Below are positions 5,806-7,118 of a DNA stretch of 7,118 bases, in pieces; positions within the stretch are counted from its first letter, which is position 1, and each line of letters starts with the position of its first letter. Below the pieces are notes generated by a model. It had not been told where the DNA came from. It did not search any database and saw only the letters and a list, made by a program, of their open reading frames with translations. Source of the stretch: an uncultured Oscillibacter sp. (GTDB lineage Bacteria; Bacillota; Clostridia; Oscillospirales; Oscillospiraceae); NCBI GenBank assembly GCA_910587875.1, contig CAJUOD010000139.1, forward strand, positions 1 to 7,118, in the 5' to 3' direction. The position numbers were made by a program, and so were the translations under genes.

Positions 5806-6056
5806 TATGATATCAATGATTGTAACATAACAGTAACAAAGCGGCCTCGGTTTTCCAACAGGATCATTCCCTGATAAAATCAACACAAAGTTTCCAATTC
5901 TGCATTTATCTGCCATTTTTGCATGGTGCCAGTTCGCAGTATTGCTGTTTTCTTTTAATATATATGTGTAACTTTAAATTCCGCCAACCCCCGGGGGCTC
6001 CCTGCGGCGGCGCGGGCCCTTCTCCCCGCTTCCGGCCCCTGCGGAGAAATTGCGGA

Positions 6057-6086
6057 TTGACTTGCCGCCGGGGAACGTAGTATGAT
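6057..6086 (+). promoter_or_regulatory. Promoter of the ABC exporter gene
   Basis: On the plus strand the -35 box TTGACT (6057-6062) and the -10 box TATGAT (6081-6086) are 18 bp apart. Transcription would begin near 6093, giving a leader of about 48 nt before the GTG start at 6141. The operator-like palindrome at 6103-6112 falls at about +11 to +20. Confidence 0.75.
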
Positions 6087-6102
6087 AAACGCAGCAACTT
6101 CG

Positions 6103-6112
6103 CAAACGTTTG
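6103..6112. promoter_or_regulatory. LacI-family-type operator-like palindrome (CAAACGTTTG)
   Basis: A perfect 10-bp palindrome centred on CG, in the wider context TTCGCAAACGTTTGAGC. Operators of LacI/GalR-family repressors share an AACGTT-like core: the PurR site of E. coli contains GCAAACGTTT and cre sites have a similar centre. It lies directly after the predicted start of the exporter transcript, where a bound repressor would block transcription. The outer bases fit neither the cre nor the PurR consensus well, so the regulator is unknown. Confidence 0.45.
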
Positions 6113-6126
6113 AGCGGCAACGCGCG

Positions 6127-6134
6127 AAAGGAGG
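6127..6134 (+). promoter_or_regulatory. Ribosome binding site fixing the GTG start of the exporter
   Basis: AAAGGAGG matches the anti-Shine-Dalgarno sequence and ends 6 nt before GTG 6141-6143. This decides for a GTG start; the first in-frame ATG would remove the first membrane segment. Confidence 0.88.
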
Positions 6135-6140
6135 CCCGGC

Positions 6141-7118
6141 GTGAAGACCATTCTCGGCTATCTCCGCCCCCACGCCCCCAGGGTGGCGGTGGGCGTGACG
6201 GTGAAGTTCACCGCCGCCGTGCTGGAGCTGCTGCTCCCCCTGCTGCTGGCCCATATCATCGACGACTGCGTCCCCGCCCGGGACCTGCCCGGGGTCTACC
6301 GGGCGGGGGGGCTGATGCTGCTCATGGCTTTCGGCGCGGCCTTCTGCAACATCACGGCCAACCGCATGGCGGCCTGGGTGTCCATGGACATGACCCGGCA
6401 GCTCCGCCGGGACCTCTATGAGCGGACGCTGTACCTCTCCCAGGCCCAGCTGGACCGCTTCTCCGTGTCCTCCATCGTCTCCCGGCTGACCAACGACACT
6501 TATAACGTCCATCAAATGTTTGACAAAATCCAGCGGGGCGGCATCCGGGCCCCCATGCTGGTGCTGGGCGGGCTGGTGCTGACCTTCTTCCAGGCCCCGC
6601 CCCTGGCCCTGGTGCAGCTGGCGGTCTGCTCCGCCACGTTTTTCGCCATCTGGCTGGTGACCCGCCGGGGCATCCCCCGGTACACCCGAGCCCAGGAGGC
6701 GGTGGACACTGTGGTCCGCATCCTCCGGGAGAACGCCGCCGGGGTCCGCGTCATCAAGGCCCTGGCCTGCCAGGGGCGGGAGCGGGACCGCTTCACCGCC
6801 GCCAGCCGGGCCTCCAAGGAGGCGGAGGAGACCGCGGGCTGCGTCATGGCCGCCGCCAATCCCCTGTCGGACTTCCTGCTGAACCTGGGCCTGGTGCTGG
6901 TGGTTCTGGCGGGAGCGGCGCTGGTGAACCGGGGTCGGATGGCCTCCGGGCAGATTGTGGCCTTCCTCTCCTATTTTACATTGATCCAAACCGCCACCCT
7001 GGGCCTGGCCAAGCTCTTCGTCAAGTTCAGCAAGGGCGTGGCCTCCGCCCGGCGGATTGAGGAGGTCTTACTGGCTCCGGAGGACCAGCCCGCCCGCCCC
7101 GGCGCGGGGCGGAACGGC
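6141..7118 (+). CDS. ABC exporter (multidrug/lipid/peptide type), membrane domain; truncated by right edge
   Basis: The visible 326 residues form the type 1 exporter transmembrane domain, which moves a substrate out across the cytoplasmic membrane at the cost of ATP. Hydrophobic segments lie at about 13-37, 55-74, 139-150, 155-173 and 255-275, with a further one near 285-303. The family's cytoplasmic-loop motifs are present: DMTRQLRRDLYERTL at 83-97, SRLTND at 114-119, and ENAAGVRVIKAL at 197-208, the usual 'EN.xGxxvVKaf' loop. The sequence ends in the linker (ARRIEEVLLAPEDQPARPGAG) before the nucleotide-binding domain, whose Walker motifs must lie beyond 7118. The frame stays open to the last base. 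Length and loop motifs fit half-transporters that often work as heterodimers encoded by two adjacent genes, but the partner is not visible. The substrate cannot be told. Its own promoter and a LacI-type palindrome lie upstream. Confidence 0.93.
   Translation, partial: MKTILGYLRPHAPRVAVGVTVKFTAAVLELLLPLLLAHIIDDCVPARDLPGVYRAGGLMLLMAFGAAFCNITANRMAAWVSMDMTRQLRRDLYERTLYLSQAQLDRFSVSSIVSRLTNDTYNVHQMFDKIQRGGIRAPMLVLGGLVLTFFQAPPLALVQLAVCSATFFAIWLVTRRGIPRYTRAQEAVDTVVRILRENAAGVRVIKALACQGRERDRFTAASRASKEAEETAGCVMAAANPLSDFLLNLGLVLVVLAGAALVNRGRMASGQIVAFLSYFTLIQTATLGLAKLFVKFSKGVASARRIEEVLLAPEDQPARPGAGRNG

Larger units (their letters stand above)
5634..6140. other. 507-bp divergent intergenic region between the SLH gene and the ABC exporter
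   Basis: The left part (5634-5770) is the untranslated leader of the SLH gene, about 137 nt and GC-rich, with a small stem (GGCGG 5656-5660 with CCGCC 5669-5673) just ahead of its ribosome binding site. The SLH promoter is at 5777-5805. The middle (about 5785-5990) is AT-rich, unlike its surroundings, and contains a GTTAC direct repeat near 5822-5837 but no gene I can support. Positions 5991-6056 are very GC-rich and show nothing clear. The exporter promoter (6057-6086), an AAACGTTT palindrome (6103-6112) and a ribosome binding site (6127-6134) complete the right end. Confidence 0.75.

Noticed and set aside
5906..6151. Open frame of 81 codons on the minus strand in the divergent intergenic region
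   Set aside because: It has no ribosome binding site, overlaps the exporter promoter and start, and its composition looks random.
5955..6989. Open frame of 344 codons on the minus strand
   Set aside because: Antisense to the ABC exporter, which has the correct motifs. The product is a His/Gly/Gln-rich low-complexity chain.
1..7118. CRISPR arrays, tRNA or rRNA genes, insertion sequences
   Set aside because: No repeat-spacer pattern, no cloverleaf or rRNA sequence and no transposase or terminal inverted repeats were seen.

Overview
The window looks like a GC-rich chromosomal segment of a Gram-positive clostridium, probably from the Oscillospiraceae/Flavonifractor group. This rests on the ylxM-ffh gene pair, the strong AGGAGG-type ribosome binding sites, the TTGACA/TATAAT-like promoters, and a very large SLH-domain surface protein with a typical MKKFLSLVLALVMA-type signal peptide. 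The lineage is inferred from style; no marker gene is complete enough to prove it.

Layout. (1) Positions 2-830, minus strand: a ylxM-ffh operon of the signal recognition particle pathway. The 5' part of ffh runs off the left edge. A near-consensus promoter (TTGACA, 17 bp, TAAACT) and a 22-bp palindrome lie just upstream of ylxM. (2) Positions 939-1289: a compact locus with no long gene. It encodes a 28-residue, one-helix, lysine-tailed peptide on the minus strand (GTG start). A convergent plus-strand RNA of about 125 nt has its own promoter (TTGACA, 17 bp, TATACT) and terminator and covers the 3' end of the peptide mRNA. This has the architecture of a type I toxin-antitoxin system of the TxpA/RatA and BsrG/SR4 kind with a putative holin-like toxin, and it is the most interesting element here. 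(3) Positions 1362-5633, minus strand: a 1423-residue secreted protein with N-terminal SLH modules, a large unrecognised middle part and a beta-rich C-terminal part. It has its own promoter, a leader of about 137 nt and a strong terminator. (4) Positions 5634-6140: a divergent intergenic region, AT-rich in its centre and GC-rich at its right end. (5) Positions 6141-7118, plus strand: the membrane half of an ABC exporter with a GTG start. It is cut by the right edge before its nucleotide-binding domain, and it has its own promoter with a LacI-type operator-like palindrome just after the predicted transcription start.

How they relate. ylxM and ffh work together in co-translational membrane targeting. 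The SLH protein and the exporter are independent envelope functions transcribed divergently. The toxin-like locus is wedged between the terminator of the SLH gene and the promoter of the ylxM-ffh operon, with only a few bases between the regulatory elements. All promoter, terminator and RNA assignments come from reading the sequence; no expression data were available.
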